From an uncultured Oscillospiraceae bacterium (GTDB lineage Bacteria > Bacillota > Clostridia > Oscillospirales > Oscillospiraceae): a DNA stretch of 64,000 nt. Each line of letters begins with the position of its first letter. Position 1 is the stretch's first letter. The DNA lies in the NCBI GenBank assembly GCA_910578735.1, contig CAJTSQ010000009.1:1-64000 (forward strand). The letters are read 5' to 3'. The position numbers were made by a program, and so were the translations under genes. The notes beneath the pieces were generated by a model. The model did no database searches, was not told the DNA's origin, and saw nothing but the letters and a program-made list of their open reading frames with translations. Shown here one piece after another: positions 51,547 through 60,120 of the stretch.

Positions 51547-52605
51547 ATGAAAAAGATAATGAGCGCCATCCTGGCCGCAGCCATGCTGCTCGCCTTAGCT
51601 TCCTGCGGCGGGAACAATCCCGCGTCCAGCAGCGGAAATGACAGTGCCAACAAGTCCGGGACCTCCGACCCCTCCACCGGGGCCCGGGAGACCTACCTGA
51701 CCTTTAAGGCCGGCACCAGCTACAACCCCGGCACCGCCTTCTACTCCGGCCTGGAGGAGTTTGAGCGGCTGGTGGAGGAGAACACCCAGGGCGCCGTTCA
51801 GGTGGAGATCTTCGGCGGCGAAGCGCTGGGCTCCGAGGGCGAGATGGCCGAGGGCGTGGCTATGGGCACCGTGGACGCCTGCCTGATTGGCTCCAGCTCG
51901 ATATCCAAGCTGGACTCCAACTTTACCGTGTTCAGCCTGCCTTACCTGTTTATTGACAACGACCATGTGGATGCCGTCTTTGCTGGCGAGCCGGGCCAGC
52001 TGTTCCGTGACAGCATCTGGAGCAACAACCACGTGATGATGCTGGACTACTGGGATTCCGGCTTCCGTCACTACTCCACCAACAAGTGTGAGATCAACAG
52101 CCCCGAGGACATGAAGGGCCAGCTGATCCGTATCCCTGATAATCCCATCCAGGCCGCCACCGCCGCCGCGCTGGGCGCCTCCACCTCTACCCTTGGCTTT
52201 AAGGAAGTCTATCTGGCCTGCTCCAACGGCACCGTGGACGGCCAGGAGGGCCCTGTGTTCGCCTTTGTGGACAACAACTTTGACGAGGTCCAAAAGTACA
52301 TGGTGCTGGACGGCCACATCTACGCGGTCATGGGCCTGATGATGAACGGCAATGTCTGGGAGAAGCTGACAGAAGCAGACCAGCAGATCGTGATGCAGGC
52401 CGCCAAGGACGCCGGCGTGGTGGAGAAGACCGCTATCCGGAGCAGCGAGGCCGCCCAGGTCGCCGAGCTGAAGGAGAAGGGCACCATCATCAATGAGAAC
52501 CCCGACAAGGAGGCCTGGCGTGCCGCAACCGCCAGCGTCTATGACCAGTTTGCTGACACCTACGGCGCCGACCTGATTAATCAGATCAAGGATTATCCCT
52601 ATTAA
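51547..52605 (+). CDS. TRAP transporter substrate-binding lipoprotein, DctP family
   Basis: 352 residues. The signal peptide ends in the lipobox LALASC, and a Ser/Asn-rich linker leads to the binding domain. The conserved Arg that binds a substrate carboxylate is in DMKGQLIRIPDNPIQAATAA, and SNGTVDGQEGPVFAF is the family's other landmark. It delivers an acidic substrate to the DctQM membrane unit, driven by a sodium or proton gradient. AAAGGAG is 7 bases before ATG 51547. A long hairpin follows, as is common after highly expressed binding-protein genes. Confidence 0.92.
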   Translation: MKKIMSAILAAAMLLALASCGGNNPASSSGNDSANKSGTSDPSTGARETYLTFKAGTSYNPGTAFYSGLEEFERLVEENTQGAVQVEIFGGEALGSEGEMAEGVAMGTVDACLIGSSSISKLDSNFTVFSLPYLFIDNDHVDAVFAGEPGQLFRDSIWSNNHVMMLDYWDSGFRHYSTNKCEINSPEDMKGQLIRIPDNPIQAATAAALGASTSTLGFKEVYLACSNGTVDGQEGPVFAFVDNNFDEVQKYMVLDGHIYAVMGLMMNGNVWEKLTEADQQIVMQAAKDAGVVEKTAIRSSEAAQVAELKEKGTIINENPDKEAWRAATASVYDQFADTYGADLINQIKDYPY

Positions 52606-52625
52606 CGCATCCTCCTTTCACTTCA

Positions 52626-52665
52626 GGCCGCAGGGCTTTCATCTCAAATGCAAAGCCCTGCGGCC
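52626..52665 (+). other. mRNA hairpin between dctP and dctQ
   Basis: GGCCGCAGGGCTTT (52626-52639) pairs perfectly with AAAGCCCTGCGGCC (52652-52665), 14 bp. There is no T-tract, so it probably lowers read-through or stabilises the upstream message so that binding protein exceeds permease. Confidence 0.65.
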
Positions 52666-52712
52666 CGAACTACTGATTTAACAGCATAGAAAAAACAGAA
52701 AGGAGCGCTTCT

Positions 52713-53222
52713 ATGCATTCCCTCAATCGAATTCTGCAAAAAATATCCTATGGGATTTACAAGGTCTTTTTCGTCTTTGCCACCGTGACCTTTGCGGCCC
52801 TGCTCACCATGCTCCTGGCCAACGTGTTCTCCCGGAACTTTTTAACCGGCAGCATCACCGAGGTGGAGGAGTTCAGCAAGTTTGTCTTCACCTGGATGAT
52901 GTTTATGGGGATCTCTATCGGCGTCTATCATAAAAAGCATCTGGGTGTGGAATTTGTGGTGGAGAAATATCCTCAAAAGGTAAGGCGGGCCTTTGTTTTG
53001 ATTAGCGATATTCTTACCATGGTCCTGTTTCTGGTTCTGACCGTCTATGGATTCAAATACTCATTCAGCACAATGAAGATGTACTCCCCCATTCTGCACA
53101 TCTCCTACGGAATGGTCTACCTCTGCATCCCTCTGTGCGGCATTTTCAGCCTGTTTTACTGCGTCGCCCGGATTGTGGACGACTTCTGCCAGGCGGCAGA
53201 GAAAGGAGGGGATAAGACATGA
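52713..53222 (+). CDS. TRAP transporter small permease, DctQ family
   Basis: 169 residues with four membrane helices (VFFVFATVTFAALLTMLLAN; FSKFVFTWMMFMGISIGVY; LISDILTMVLFLVLTVYGF; MVYLCIPLCGIFSLFYCVA). The KKHLGVEF motif after helix 2 is typical. GGAG lies before the ATG. It forms the transporter core with DctM, whose start overlaps this stop by 4 bases. Confidence 0.9.
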   Translation: MHSLNRILQKISYGIYKVFFVFATVTFAALLTMLLANVFSRNFLTGSITEVEEFSKFVFTWMMFMGISIGVYHKKHLGVEFVVEKYPQKVRRAFVLISDILTMVLFLVLTVYGFKYSFSTMKMYSPILHISYGMVYLCIPLCGIFSLFYCVARIVDDFCQAAEKGGDKT

Positions 53223-54517
53223 CGGTATCCTTTCTGCTTATTATGATGATCGTGCTGTTCCTGCTGCTGGTCATCTTCACCGGCATCCCCATCGCGGTGG
53301 CGCTGGGCCTGTCCTCCATTGCGGAGCTGGTGCTTCAGGGACAGGTGCCGCTGATGGTGGCGCCTCAGCGCATCTTTAACGGGGTAAACAGCGTAACCCT
53401 GATGGGCATCCCCTTCTTTATGCTGGTGGGCTCCATTATGGAGCGCAGCGGCATCACACAGAAGCTGATTGACTTTGCCAATGCCCTGGTGGGCTGGCTC
53501 CGGGGCGGACTGTGCTATGTGGGCGTGCTTACCGGCATCCTCATGGGCGGTATTTCCGGCTCTGCACCCGCCGATACCGCGGCCCTGAGCTCCATCATGG
53601 TCCCCAGTATGGAGCGCAGCGGCTATCCCAAGGAATTTTCCGCCGCCCTGATGGCCAGCTCCGGAACGCTGGGCATTATAATCCCGCCCAGCATGCCCAT
53701 GATTGTTCTGGCCAGTATCACCGGTATTTCGGTAGGAAAGCTCTTTATGGGCGGCATTATCCCCGGAATTATGATCGGCGTTACCTTTATGGCAATCTGC
53801 GGCATCGTCTGTCATGTGCGCGGCTACGATAAGGACAACGACAAACACTTTTCCTTGAGGCTGATTATGAGGACCCTGCCCCGTGCCATTCTGCCCATAC
53901 TGGCCCCGGTAATCATCGTGGGCGGTATTCTCACCGGCGTTGTGACCGCAACGGAGTCCGCCATCACAGCGGTGGCCTACACGCTGATTCTCGGCCTGTT
54001 TGTCTACCGCACCATCTCCGTCAAAGACCTGCCCGAGCTGTTTGTGGAATCGGTAATTGGCGCTGCCAACGTCATGTTTATCATTGGCACCTCCAGCCTC
54101 TTTGCGTGGATTTTGCAGAGCAACAATTTCCAGCAGGTGATTGAGAGCATGTTCGGCGGAGCGGTACATAACCAGCTGTGGGTTATGTTTGTGGTCAATG
54201 TGGTGTTTTTCATCGGCGGCTTCTTCCTGGAGGGCACCGCCATGCAGATCATGTTCATTCCAGTGCTCCAGCCCATTATTGAGCTGGCCGGCATTCATCC
54301 CATCGCCTTTGGCGTAACGGTTATCTGCAATATCGCCATCGGCAACTTGACCCCGCCGGTGGGTGTGTGCCTCTATGTGGCAGCCAATTCTGCCCGGGCC
54401 AAGGTGGACGGCATTATTCGGGAGATCATGCCCTTTGTCCTGATGGCCCTGGTTGATGTCGCCATTCTGGTCATATTCCCGCAGCTGATTACCTTTATTC
54501 CCGGTATGATGAAGTAA
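53219..54517 (+). CDS. TRAP transporter large permease, DctM family
   Basis: 432 residues with about 12 membrane segments. Family motifs are MGIPFFMLVGSIMERSGI, YVGVLTGILMGGISGSAPAD, GTLGIIIPPSMPMIVLA and VICNIAIGNLTPPVGVCLYV. It is the ion-coupled channel part of the TRAP system. The GISGS and IPPS motifs bind sodium in known members and both are intact. The stop is 34 bases before the lyase gene. Confidence 0.92.
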   Translation: MTVSFLLIMMIVLFLLLVIFTGIPIAVALGLSSIAELVLQGQVPLMVAPQRIFNGVNSVTLMGIPFFMLVGSIMERSGITQKLIDFANALVGWLRGGLCYVGVLTGILMGGISGSAPADTAALSSIMVPSMERSGYPKEFSAALMASSGTLGIIIPPSMPMIVLASITGISVGKLFMGGIIPGIMIGVTFMAICGIVCHVRGYDKDNDKHFSLRLIMRTLPRAILPILAPVIIVGGILTGVVTATESAITAVAYTLILGLFVYRTISVKDLPELFVESVIGAANVMFIIGTSSLFAWILQSNNFQQVIESMFGGAVHNQLWVMFVVNVVFFIGGFFLEGTAMQIMFIPVLQPIIELAGIHPIAFGVTVICNIAIGNLTPPVGVCLYVAANSARAKVDGIIREIMPFVLMALVDVAILVIFPQLITFIPGMMK

Positions 54518-54551
54518 CAGGCTGAGAATAATTGGAAAGGGATGTATTGCA

Positions 54552-55484
54552 ATGCCGCTGAATTTAGTTGACCAGGTGATCCTGTGCGAGGTGGGCCCCC
54601 GCGATGGGCTCCAGAACGAAAAACACATATTGTCTACCGAGGAAAAGCTGGAGCTGATTGAAGGGGCTGCGGACGCCGGTTTTCCCGTGATTGAGGCGGG
54701 GTCCTTTTTCAGCCCCAAGGCAGTTCCCCAGATGGCGGATACCGACGAGGTGTTCCGCCGGCTCCGGCCCAAGGCGGGGGTGGAGTACCGCGCCCTGGCC
54801 GGCAACCTGAAGGGCGTGGAGCGGGCCGCCGCCTGCGGCTGCAAAAAGCTGAAGCTGAATGTATCCGCCAGTAAGGCCCACAACCTGGCCAACCTGAACC
54901 GCACACCGGCGGAGACGGCGGCGGGGTTCCAGCCCTGCTCCCAGGCGGCCAGGGCCGCCGGAATGGAGGTATCCGGCTCCATCTCCATGGCGTTCGGCTC
55001 CCCCTGGGACCGGGAGATTCCCCTGTCCGATGTGCGGGAAATCGTGGACGCCTACCTCTGTGTGGGTATCCGGGAGATCTCACTGTCCGACACCTCCGGC
55101 CAGGCAAACCCCGCTCAGGTGTTTCAGATGTGTACAGAGATGGCGGCAGCATATCCCCAGGTGACCTGGTGGCTCCACTTCCACAACACCAGGGGGCTGG
55201 GCATTGCCAATATCCTGGCGGGGATGCAGGCCGGCTTTGCCCGGTATGACACCTCCTTTGCCGGGGTGGGCGGGTGCCCCTTTGTCCCCGGGGCCGCCGG
55301 CAATGTATCTACAGAGGACGTGGTGCATATGTGCGAGGAATCCGGTGTGGAGACGGGCATTGACCTGGACCGGGCCATGGAACTGGGCCGCCGGCTGGTG
55401 CGTCTTGTGGGCCACCCGGCCAACAGCTATGTGCTCCAGGCAGGAAAGTCCAAGGACTTGATTCGAGAACTTCCGTCCAAATAG
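54552..55484 (+). CDS. Hydroxymethylglutaryl-CoA lyase-like protein
   Basis: 310-residue DRE-TIM aldolase-type lyase. The metal and base site is EVGPRDGLQNEKHILSTEEK; the catalytic-loop Cys is in GVGGCPFVPGAAGNVSTED. The family splits 3-hydroxy-3-methylglutaryl-CoA to acetyl-CoA and acetoacetate; relatives cleave other 3-hydroxyacyl-CoA thioesters. Here it closes a TRAP/transketolase/acylating-dehydrogenase operon, so its thioester may be built from the acyl-CoA the dehydrogenase makes. The true substrate is unknown. Confidence 0.82.
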   Translation: MPLNLVDQVILCEVGPRDGLQNEKHILSTEEKLELIEGAADAGFPVIEAGSFFSPKAVPQMADTDEVFRRLRPKAGVEYRALAGNLKGVERAAACGCKKLKLNVSASKAHNLANLNRTPAETAAGFQPCSQAARAAGMEVSGSISMAFGSPWDREIPLSDVREIVDAYLCVGIREISLSDTSGQANPAQVFQMCTEMAAAYPQVTWWLHFHNTRGLGIANILAGMQAGFARYDTSFAGVGGCPFVPGAAGNVSTEDVVHMCEESGVETGIDLDRAMELGRRLVRLVGHPANSYVLQAGKSKDLIRELPSK

Positions 55485-55513
55485 AGTGAACACAGCAGAG
55501 AGGGGAAGGGCAT

Positions 55514-55717
55514 GTGAAAAAATCAAACGTCAGGATTAAGCTGTCACCCAGGGCAAAGGCCCTGGCCGGTTGTGTGATTGGCGCGGCCGGGATCAGCGTG
55601 GGGCTGTTCTACATTCTTCCGCTTCATGAGACCCTTGGAACCTTGTGGACCATGGTCAGCGCCATGGTGACGGGAATTTTTTACACCCGCCTGACACAGA
55701 TGAAAAAAAAGAAATGA
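55514..55717 (+). CDS. Small membrane protein
   Basis: 67 residues from GTG 55514 (AGGGGAAGG upstream). The positive N-terminus is followed by two hydrophobic helices (LAGCVIGAAGISVGLFYIL; TLGTLWTMVSAMVTGIFY) and a KKKK tail. No family recognised. Close spacing (29 bases) suggests it is the last gene of the lyase operon. Confidence 0.55.
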   Translation: MKKSNVRIKLSPRAKALAGCVIGAAGISVGLFYILPLHETLGTLWTMVSAMVTGIFYTRLTQMKKKK

Positions 55718-55804
55718 TATTCACCGGCATGTCCTTCCCTTTTACCAGGTAAGTGGCTCTGCTTCTGGATGCAGCAATTTTGAGAAATGATACAACATAG
55801 TTTT

Positions 55805-55829
55805 GCGGGGCGGCTTCCGGCCGCCTCGC
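55805..55829 (+). terminator. Probable terminator of the TRAP-lyase operon
   Basis: GCGGGGCGGC (55805-55814) pairs with GCCGCCTCGC (55820-55829), one G-T pair, loop TTCCG, then TTGCGTTTATTT. The rest of 55718-55969 has no supported gene; a minus-strand frame (55742-55969) reads partly protein-like but lacks a ribosome site. Confidence 0.55.
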
Positions 55830-55969
55830 TTGCGTTTATTTATGCTGAACACCATTGATAATGACACCATTCTCACCGCCGCTCCGGCGGACAATCCCCC
55901 GTTCAGGAGCCGTGCAATATCCTGGACAGCGGAGACGTGAGCGACACACCATCTCTTGGATAAAATCAC

Positions 55970-56000
55970 TTGACTTAAAGCTTGCTTTAAGGATTAGAAT
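55970..56000 (+). promoter_or_regulatory. MerR-type promoter with 19-bp spacer and palindromic operator
   Basis: TTGACT (55970-55975) and TAGAAT (55995-56000) are 19 bases apart, the length MerR-family activators untwist. The spacer holds a perfect palindrome CTTAAAGC-TT-GCTTTAAG (55974-55991). It lies 54 bases before the CMD-cupin ATG. The regulator gene is not in this window. Confidence 0.7.
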
Positions 56001-56054
56001 AAAAGCAATCGGGGTGGGCGTTGGCCCCCCAATCTAAACTGGAGGGAATTGATT

Positions 56055-56789
56055 ATGGTAAAACAGACAGCGGGCCAGGATAGCCTTGGGGACTTCGCCC
56101 CCAAATTTGCGGAGTTGAACGACGACATACTATTCGGCGAGGTCTGGTCCCGGGAGGCCCAACTCTCGCTGAAAATGCGCTCTATTCTCACCGTCTCCGC
56201 CCTGGTGAGCAAGGGACTGGTGGACAGCTCCTTCCAATTCCATGTGGTCAATGCCAAAAAGAACGGCGTCACCAAGGAGGAGATGGCGGAAATTCTCACC
56301 CACCTGGCCTTCTATGCCGGCTGGCCCAACGCCTGGGCGGCCTTCCGTGTGGCGGTGGACGTCTACAAGGAGGACAACGGCGCCGACGGCGGGCTGTTTG
56401 GTCTGGGCGAGCCCAATACCGCCTACGCTCCATATTTCACCGGCAGCAGCTACCTGAACCCTCTCACCGACCCAGGTCAAACTATTTTCCTGGCCAACGT
56501 GACATTTGAGCCGGGCTGCCGCAACAATTGGCATGTCCACCATGCCTCCAAGGACGGCGGGCAGATTTTGCTGTGCACCAACGGCCGGGGCTGGTATCAG
56601 GAGTGGAACCGGGAGGCCCGGGAGCTGTTCCCCGGCGATGTGGTGTTCATCCCCGCCGGCGTAAAGCACTGGCACGGCGCTGCCCGGGACAGTTGGTTCT
56701 CCCATGTGGCCTTCGAGGCCCCCGGCGAAGACTGCTCCAATGAGTGGCTGGAGCCGGTGGACGATGAGCAGTACGGCAAGCTCCGGTAA
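56055..56789 (+). CDS. Carboxymuconolactone decarboxylase-cupin fusion protein
   Basis: 244 residues from ATG 56055 (GGAGG upstream). Residues of about 15-115 form a CMD/AhpD-like helical domain (RSILTVSALVSKGLVDSSFQ; FHVVNAKKNGVTKEEMAEIL; HLAFYAGWPNAWAAF). It lacks the CxxC of AhpD peroxidases. Residues of about 140-235 are a cupin (GCRNNWHVHHASKDGGQIL; GDVVFIPAGVKHWHGAA) with metal-binding His residues. Such fusions are common in Clostridia, often controlled by MerR regulators, and are thought to handle reactive small molecules. The MerR-type promoter just upstream agrees. Confidence 0.8.
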   Translation: MVKQTAGQDSLGDFAPKFAELNDDILFGEVWSREAQLSLKMRSILTVSALVSKGLVDSSFQFHVVNAKKNGVTKEEMAEILTHLAFYAGWPNAWAAFRVAVDVYKEDNGADGGLFGLGEPNTAYAPYFTGSSYLNPLTDPGQTIFLANVTFEPGCRNNWHVHHASKDGGQILLCTNGRGWYQEWNREARELFPGDVVFIPAGVKHWHGAARDSWFSHVAFEAPGEDCSNEWLEPVDDEQYGKLR

Positions 56790-56925
56790 TCAACCAGGCT
56801 TTCCCGTGAAACAGCCGAGACAGCAACCGTCACGCTGGGTTGATATGACAAAAGTTTTGGGAGGAACTTCTTTACGAAGTTCCTCCCAATTATATCAGGC
56901 TTCTTTGCCTTACACTGATAATCCC

Positions 56926-58065
56926 TTACTTCGCGGCCTTGGCAGCCTTGATGGCCTCAATCAGCAGCGGGGTGACCTTGAACAGGTCGCCGCAGATACC
57001 GTAGTCGGCGATCTCGAAGATGGGAGCGGTGTCGTTCTTGTTGACGGCGATGATGCACTCCGAGTCCTGCATACCGGCCTTGTGCTGGATAGCGCCGGAG
57101 ATGCCCAGAGCGACGTAAATCTTGGGGTGGACGGTCTTGCCGGTCTGGCCCACCTGGTGGTCGGCGGACAGCCAGCCGGAGTCGATGGTGGCACGGGAGC
57201 CGCCCACGACGCCGCCGAGGACCTCAGCCAGCTCCTCAGCCAGCTTGATGCCGCCCTCCACGTCTTTGCTGATGCCGCGGCCCACAGAGACAACCACGTC
57301 GGCGCCGATCAGGTCAACCAGCTTCTTGGCGGCCTTGACAACCTCCACAACCTCGGTCTGCATGTCGGCCTCGGTCAGCTCGAAGTTGGGCTTGATGATC
57401 TCGCAGGCGTCGGCCTTGGCCTGATCGAAGGCGGCCTTCTTCATCACGCCGGGGCGCACGGTGGCCATGGCGGGACGGAACCGGGGGCAGATGATGGAGG
57501 CCATCAGGTGGCCGCCAAAGGCGGGACGGGTCATCTTCAGGTCGCGGGACACATCATGCTTCTGGCCCAGCACCATGGCGTGGCTGGTGGCGTCGATGCG
57601 CTCGGGAGCCAGGGTGGAGTTCTCCTTCAGGAAGTCCTTGTAGATGCCCATATCCACGTCCAGGTGGGTGCAGTCGGCGCACAGGCCGGTGTGCAGGCGG
57701 GCGGCACACCGGGGGCCCAGGTCGCGGCCGATGTTGGTGGCGCCGATGAGCATGATCTCGGGCTTGTGCTCCTCAATCACGTCGCAGATGACCTTGGTAT
57801 AGCCGTCGGTGGTGTAGTTCTTCAGCAGGGGGTGGTCGCAGACGTACACGCCGTCCGCGCCGTAGCCGCCCAGCTCCTTGGCGATGCCCTCAATGCCCTC
57901 GCCCAGCAGGATGCCGTACAGCTTAGTGCCCAGCTCGTCGGCCAGCTTGCGGCCCTCGGAGATGAGCTCGTAGGAGGTGGGCATCATGCTGCCCTGGCGC
58001 TGCTCGCAGAATACCCAGACTCCGCCCTTGAAGGCAGCGACATCGGAACTATTAAAAGTAGACAT
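56926..58065 (-). CDS. etfA: Electron transfer flavoprotein alpha subunit
   Basis: 379 residues. The C-terminal FAD-binding signature is GRGISKDVEGGIKLAEELAE, then VVGGSRATIDSGWLSADHQV, GQTGKTVHPKIYVALGISGA and ISGAIQHKAGM. The N-terminal Rossmann-like part (GVWVFCEQRQGSMMPTSYEL) pairs with EtfB. In butyrate formers EtfAB accepts electrons from NADH and, with butyryl-CoA dehydrogenase, bifurcates to ferredoxin. Last gene of the acd-etfB-etfA operon; each gap is about 18 bases. Confidence 0.94.
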   Translation of the reverse strand: MSTFNSSDVAAFKGGVWVFCEQRQGSMMPTSYELISEGRKLADELGTKLYGILLGEGIEGIAKELGGYGADGVYVCDHPLLKNYTTDGYTKVICDVIEEHKPEIMLIGATNIGRDLGPRCAARLHTGLCADCTHLDVDMGIYKDFLKENSTLAPERIDATSHAMVLGQKHDVSRDLKMTRPAFGGHLMASIICPRFRPAMATVRPGVMKKAAFDQAKADACEIIKPNFELTEADMQTEVVEVVKAAKKLVDLIGADVVVSVGRGISKDVEGGIKLAEELAEVLGGVVGGSRATIDSGWLSADHQVGQTGKTVHPKIYVALGISGAIQHKAGMQDSECIIAVNKNDTAPIFEIADYGICGDLFKVTPLLIEAIKAAKAAK

Positions 58066-58083
58066 ATTCTTCTATCTCCCTTC

Positions 58084-58884
58084 TCAGATCATATGCTTGG
58101 CGGCCAGGATGCCGGCCAGCTTGTCGCAGGTGGCCTTATCGGCGCCCTCCAGCATCATGCCGGCGCCCTTCTGGGGAGGAGTGAAGGAGGTCAGGATGTT
58201 GGTGGGGGAACCGCTCAGGCCGATGGTGTCCTTATCGATGAAGGGATGATCCTTCAGGGTGTTGTAGTCGAAAATCTCATAGGGCTTGGAATAGCACTCA
58301 TAGATGCCGCCCACGCTCATGTAGCGGGGGGTGTTCAGCTCCTTGATGCAGGTGATGAGGCAGGGGGTCTTCACCTTGATGGTCATGTAGCCGTCCTCCA
58401 GCATACGCTTGACGGTGATGGTGTCGCCCTCCTTGGTGATCTCGGCGGCGTAGGACACCTGGGGCAGGCCCAGCTTCTCGGCGATCTGGGGGCCAACCTG
58501 GGCGGTGTCGCCGTCGATGGCCTGACGGCCGCACATGACGATGTCGTCCTTGTCAACGCCGATCTTATCGATGGCGGCGGCCAGGATCTGAGAGGTGGCG
58601 TAAGTATCGGAGCCGCCGAACTCACGGGCGGACACCAGAATGGCGCGGTCCACGCCCCGGGCCATGACCTCGCGGAGCATACCCTCGGCGGGCGGGGGGC
58701 CCATGGAGACCACGATCACCTCGGCGCCGGTCTGCTCCTTCAGGACCAGGGCGGCCTCAACGGCGTTCAGGTCGTCGGGGTTGGTGATGGCGGCCATGGA
58801 GGCCCGGTTCAGGGTACCATCGGGGTTGACGGCCACCTTACCGGAGGTATCGGGGACCTGCTTGACACATACAATGATTTTCAT
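58084..58884 (-). CDS. etfB: Electron transfer flavoprotein beta subunit
   Basis: 266 residues. KIIVCVKQVPDTSGKVAVNP starts the typical fold, with VEAALVLKEQTGAEVIVVSM and CGRQAIDGDTAQVGPQIAEK forming the second flavin pocket (bifurcating FAD in Clostridia). The C-terminal hook is short. AGGAGG lies 9 bases before the ATG. It sits between the acyl-CoA dehydrogenase and etfA genes, the standard order. Confidence 0.94.
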   Translation of the reverse strand: MKIIVCVKQVPDTSGKVAVNPDGTLNRASMAAITNPDDLNAVEAALVLKEQTGAEVIVVSMGPPPAEGMLREVMARGVDRAILVSAREFGGSDTYATSQILAAAIDKIGVDKDDIVMCGRQAIDGDTAQVGPQIAEKLGLPQVSYAAEITKEGDTITVKRMLEDGYMTIKVKTPCLITCIKELNTPRYMSVGGIYECYSKPYEIFDYNTLKDHPFIDKDTIGLSGSPTNILTSFTPPQKGAGMMLEGADKATCDKLAGILAAKHMI

Positions 58885-58902
58885 TTTGATCTGCCTCCTA
58901 TC

Positions 58903-60045
58903 TTATTTCACGCCCATGTACTTGGCAATGACCATCCGCTGGACCTCGGAAGTGCCCTCATAGATCTCGGTGATCTTGGCGTCGCGCATCATGCGCTCCA
59001 CAGGGTACTCACGGGTGTAGCCGTAGCCGCCGAACAGCTGGACGGCGCGGCGGGTCACGTCGGAGGCGGTCTCAGCGGCGAAGAGCTTGGCCATGGAGGC
59101 CTCCTTGCTGTAGTCGCCGTGCTCCTGCTTTTTCAGGGCGGCGGCGTAGACCAGGTGCTGCGCGGCCTGGGTGCGGCACTCCATGTCGGCCAGCTGGAAC
59201 TGGGTGTTCTGCATCTGGCTCAGGCGCATCTTGAACTGCACGCGCTCCTGGGTATACTTGACGGCCTCCTGAATGGCGCCCTCGGCCAGGCCCAGGGCCT
59301 GGGAGGCGATGCCGATACGGCCGCCGTCCAGCGTCCGCATGGCGATCTTGAAGCCGCCGCCCTCTTTGCCCAGCAGGTTCTCCTTGGGGACAATGCAGTC
59401 CTCAAAGATCAGGTCACAGGTGGAGGAGCCGCGGATGCCCATCTTCTTCTCGTGCTTGCCGGTGGAGAAGCCGGGGAAGGATTTTTCCACGATGAAGGCG
59501 GAGATGCCCCGGTTGCCCTTGGACTTGTCGGTCATGGCGAAGACCACGAAGGTGTCGGCCACGTTGCCGTTGGTGATGAAGCACTTGGTGCCGTTAAGTA
59601 CATAGTGGTCGCCCTCCAGAACGGCGGTGGTCTGCTGGCCGGAGGCGTCGGTGCCGGCGCCGGGCTCGGTGAGGCCAAAGGCGCCGATCTTCTTGCCGGA
59701 GCACAGGTCGGGCAGATACTTCTTCTTCTGCTCCTCGGTGCCGTGCTCAAAGATGGGGGCGCAGCACAAAGAGGTGTGAGCGGACACGATGACGGCGGTG
59801 GTGCCGCACACCTTGGCCAGCTCCTCCACGCACATGGCGTAGCTCAGTACGTCGCCGCCGGCGCCGCCGTACTCCTTGGGGAAGTAGATGCCCATCATGC
59901 CCAGCTTGGCCATCTTCTCCACGGTTTCCATGGGGAAGCGCTCCTCCTCGTCGATCTCCTCGGCCAAAGGCTTGACCTCGGTCTCGGCGAACTCGCGGTA
60001 CATCTTGCGGACCATCTCTTGCTCTTTAGACAGGTGAAAATCCAT
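58903..60045 (-). CDS. bcd: Butyryl-CoA/acyl-CoA dehydrogenase
   Basis: 380 residues. N-terminal helical domain, then FGLTEPGAGTDASGQQTTAV (flavin contact), FITNGNVADTFVVFAMTDKS and the C-terminal ELFGGYGYTREYPVERMMRD with IYEGTSEVQRMVIAKYMG. The catalytic Glu is expected in the YEGTSE segment, as in short-chain acyl-CoA dehydrogenases. With EtfAB it reduces crotonyl-CoA to butyryl-CoA. First gene of the operon; AGGAGG precedes the ATG and a Rex-like operator lies 49 bases before it. Specificity for C4 is inferred from etf linkage. Confidence 0.9.
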   Translation of the reverse strand: MDFHLSKEQEMVRKMYREFAETEVKPLAEEIDEEERFPMETVEKMAKLGMMGIYFPKEYGGAGGDVLSYAMCVEELAKVCGTTAVIVSAHTSLCCAPIFEHGTEEQKKKYLPDLCSGKKIGAFGLTEPGAGTDASGQQTTAVLEGDHYVLNGTKCFITNGNVADTFVVFAMTDKSKGNRGISAFIVEKSFPGFSTGKHEKKMGIRGSSTCDLIFEDCIVPKENLLGKEGGGFKIAMRTLDGGRIGIASQALGLAEGAIQEAVKYTQERVQFKMRLSQMQNTQFQLADMECRTQAAQHLVYAAALKKQEHGDYSKEASMAKLFAAETASDVTRRAVQLFGGYGYTREYPVERMMRDAKITEIYEGTSEVQRMVIAKYMGVK

Positions 60046-60093
60046 TTTGCAGTCCTCCTAGTTTGAATTCCCGGCCTTGATTGCTTCCATTGT

Positions 60094-60111
60094 TTGTTAG
60101 ATTTTTAACAA
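60094..60111 (-). promoter_or_regulatory. Rex-like redox operator upstream of bcd-etfBA
   Basis: TTGTTA-GATTTT-TAACAA matches the Rex consensus TTGTTAANNNNTTAACAA except for one base, and sits inside a longer perfect palindrome (TTGTTTGTTA/TAACAAACAA, 60090-60115). Rex represses butyrate-pathway genes when NADH is low in Clostridia. Confidence 0.7.
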
Positions 60112-60120
60112 ACAAAAATC

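Noticed and set aside
56704..60066. 1120-codon plus-strand frame opposite bcd-etfBA
   Set aside because: Spans three well-supported minus-strand genes, with Gly/His/Leu-rich antisense composition.
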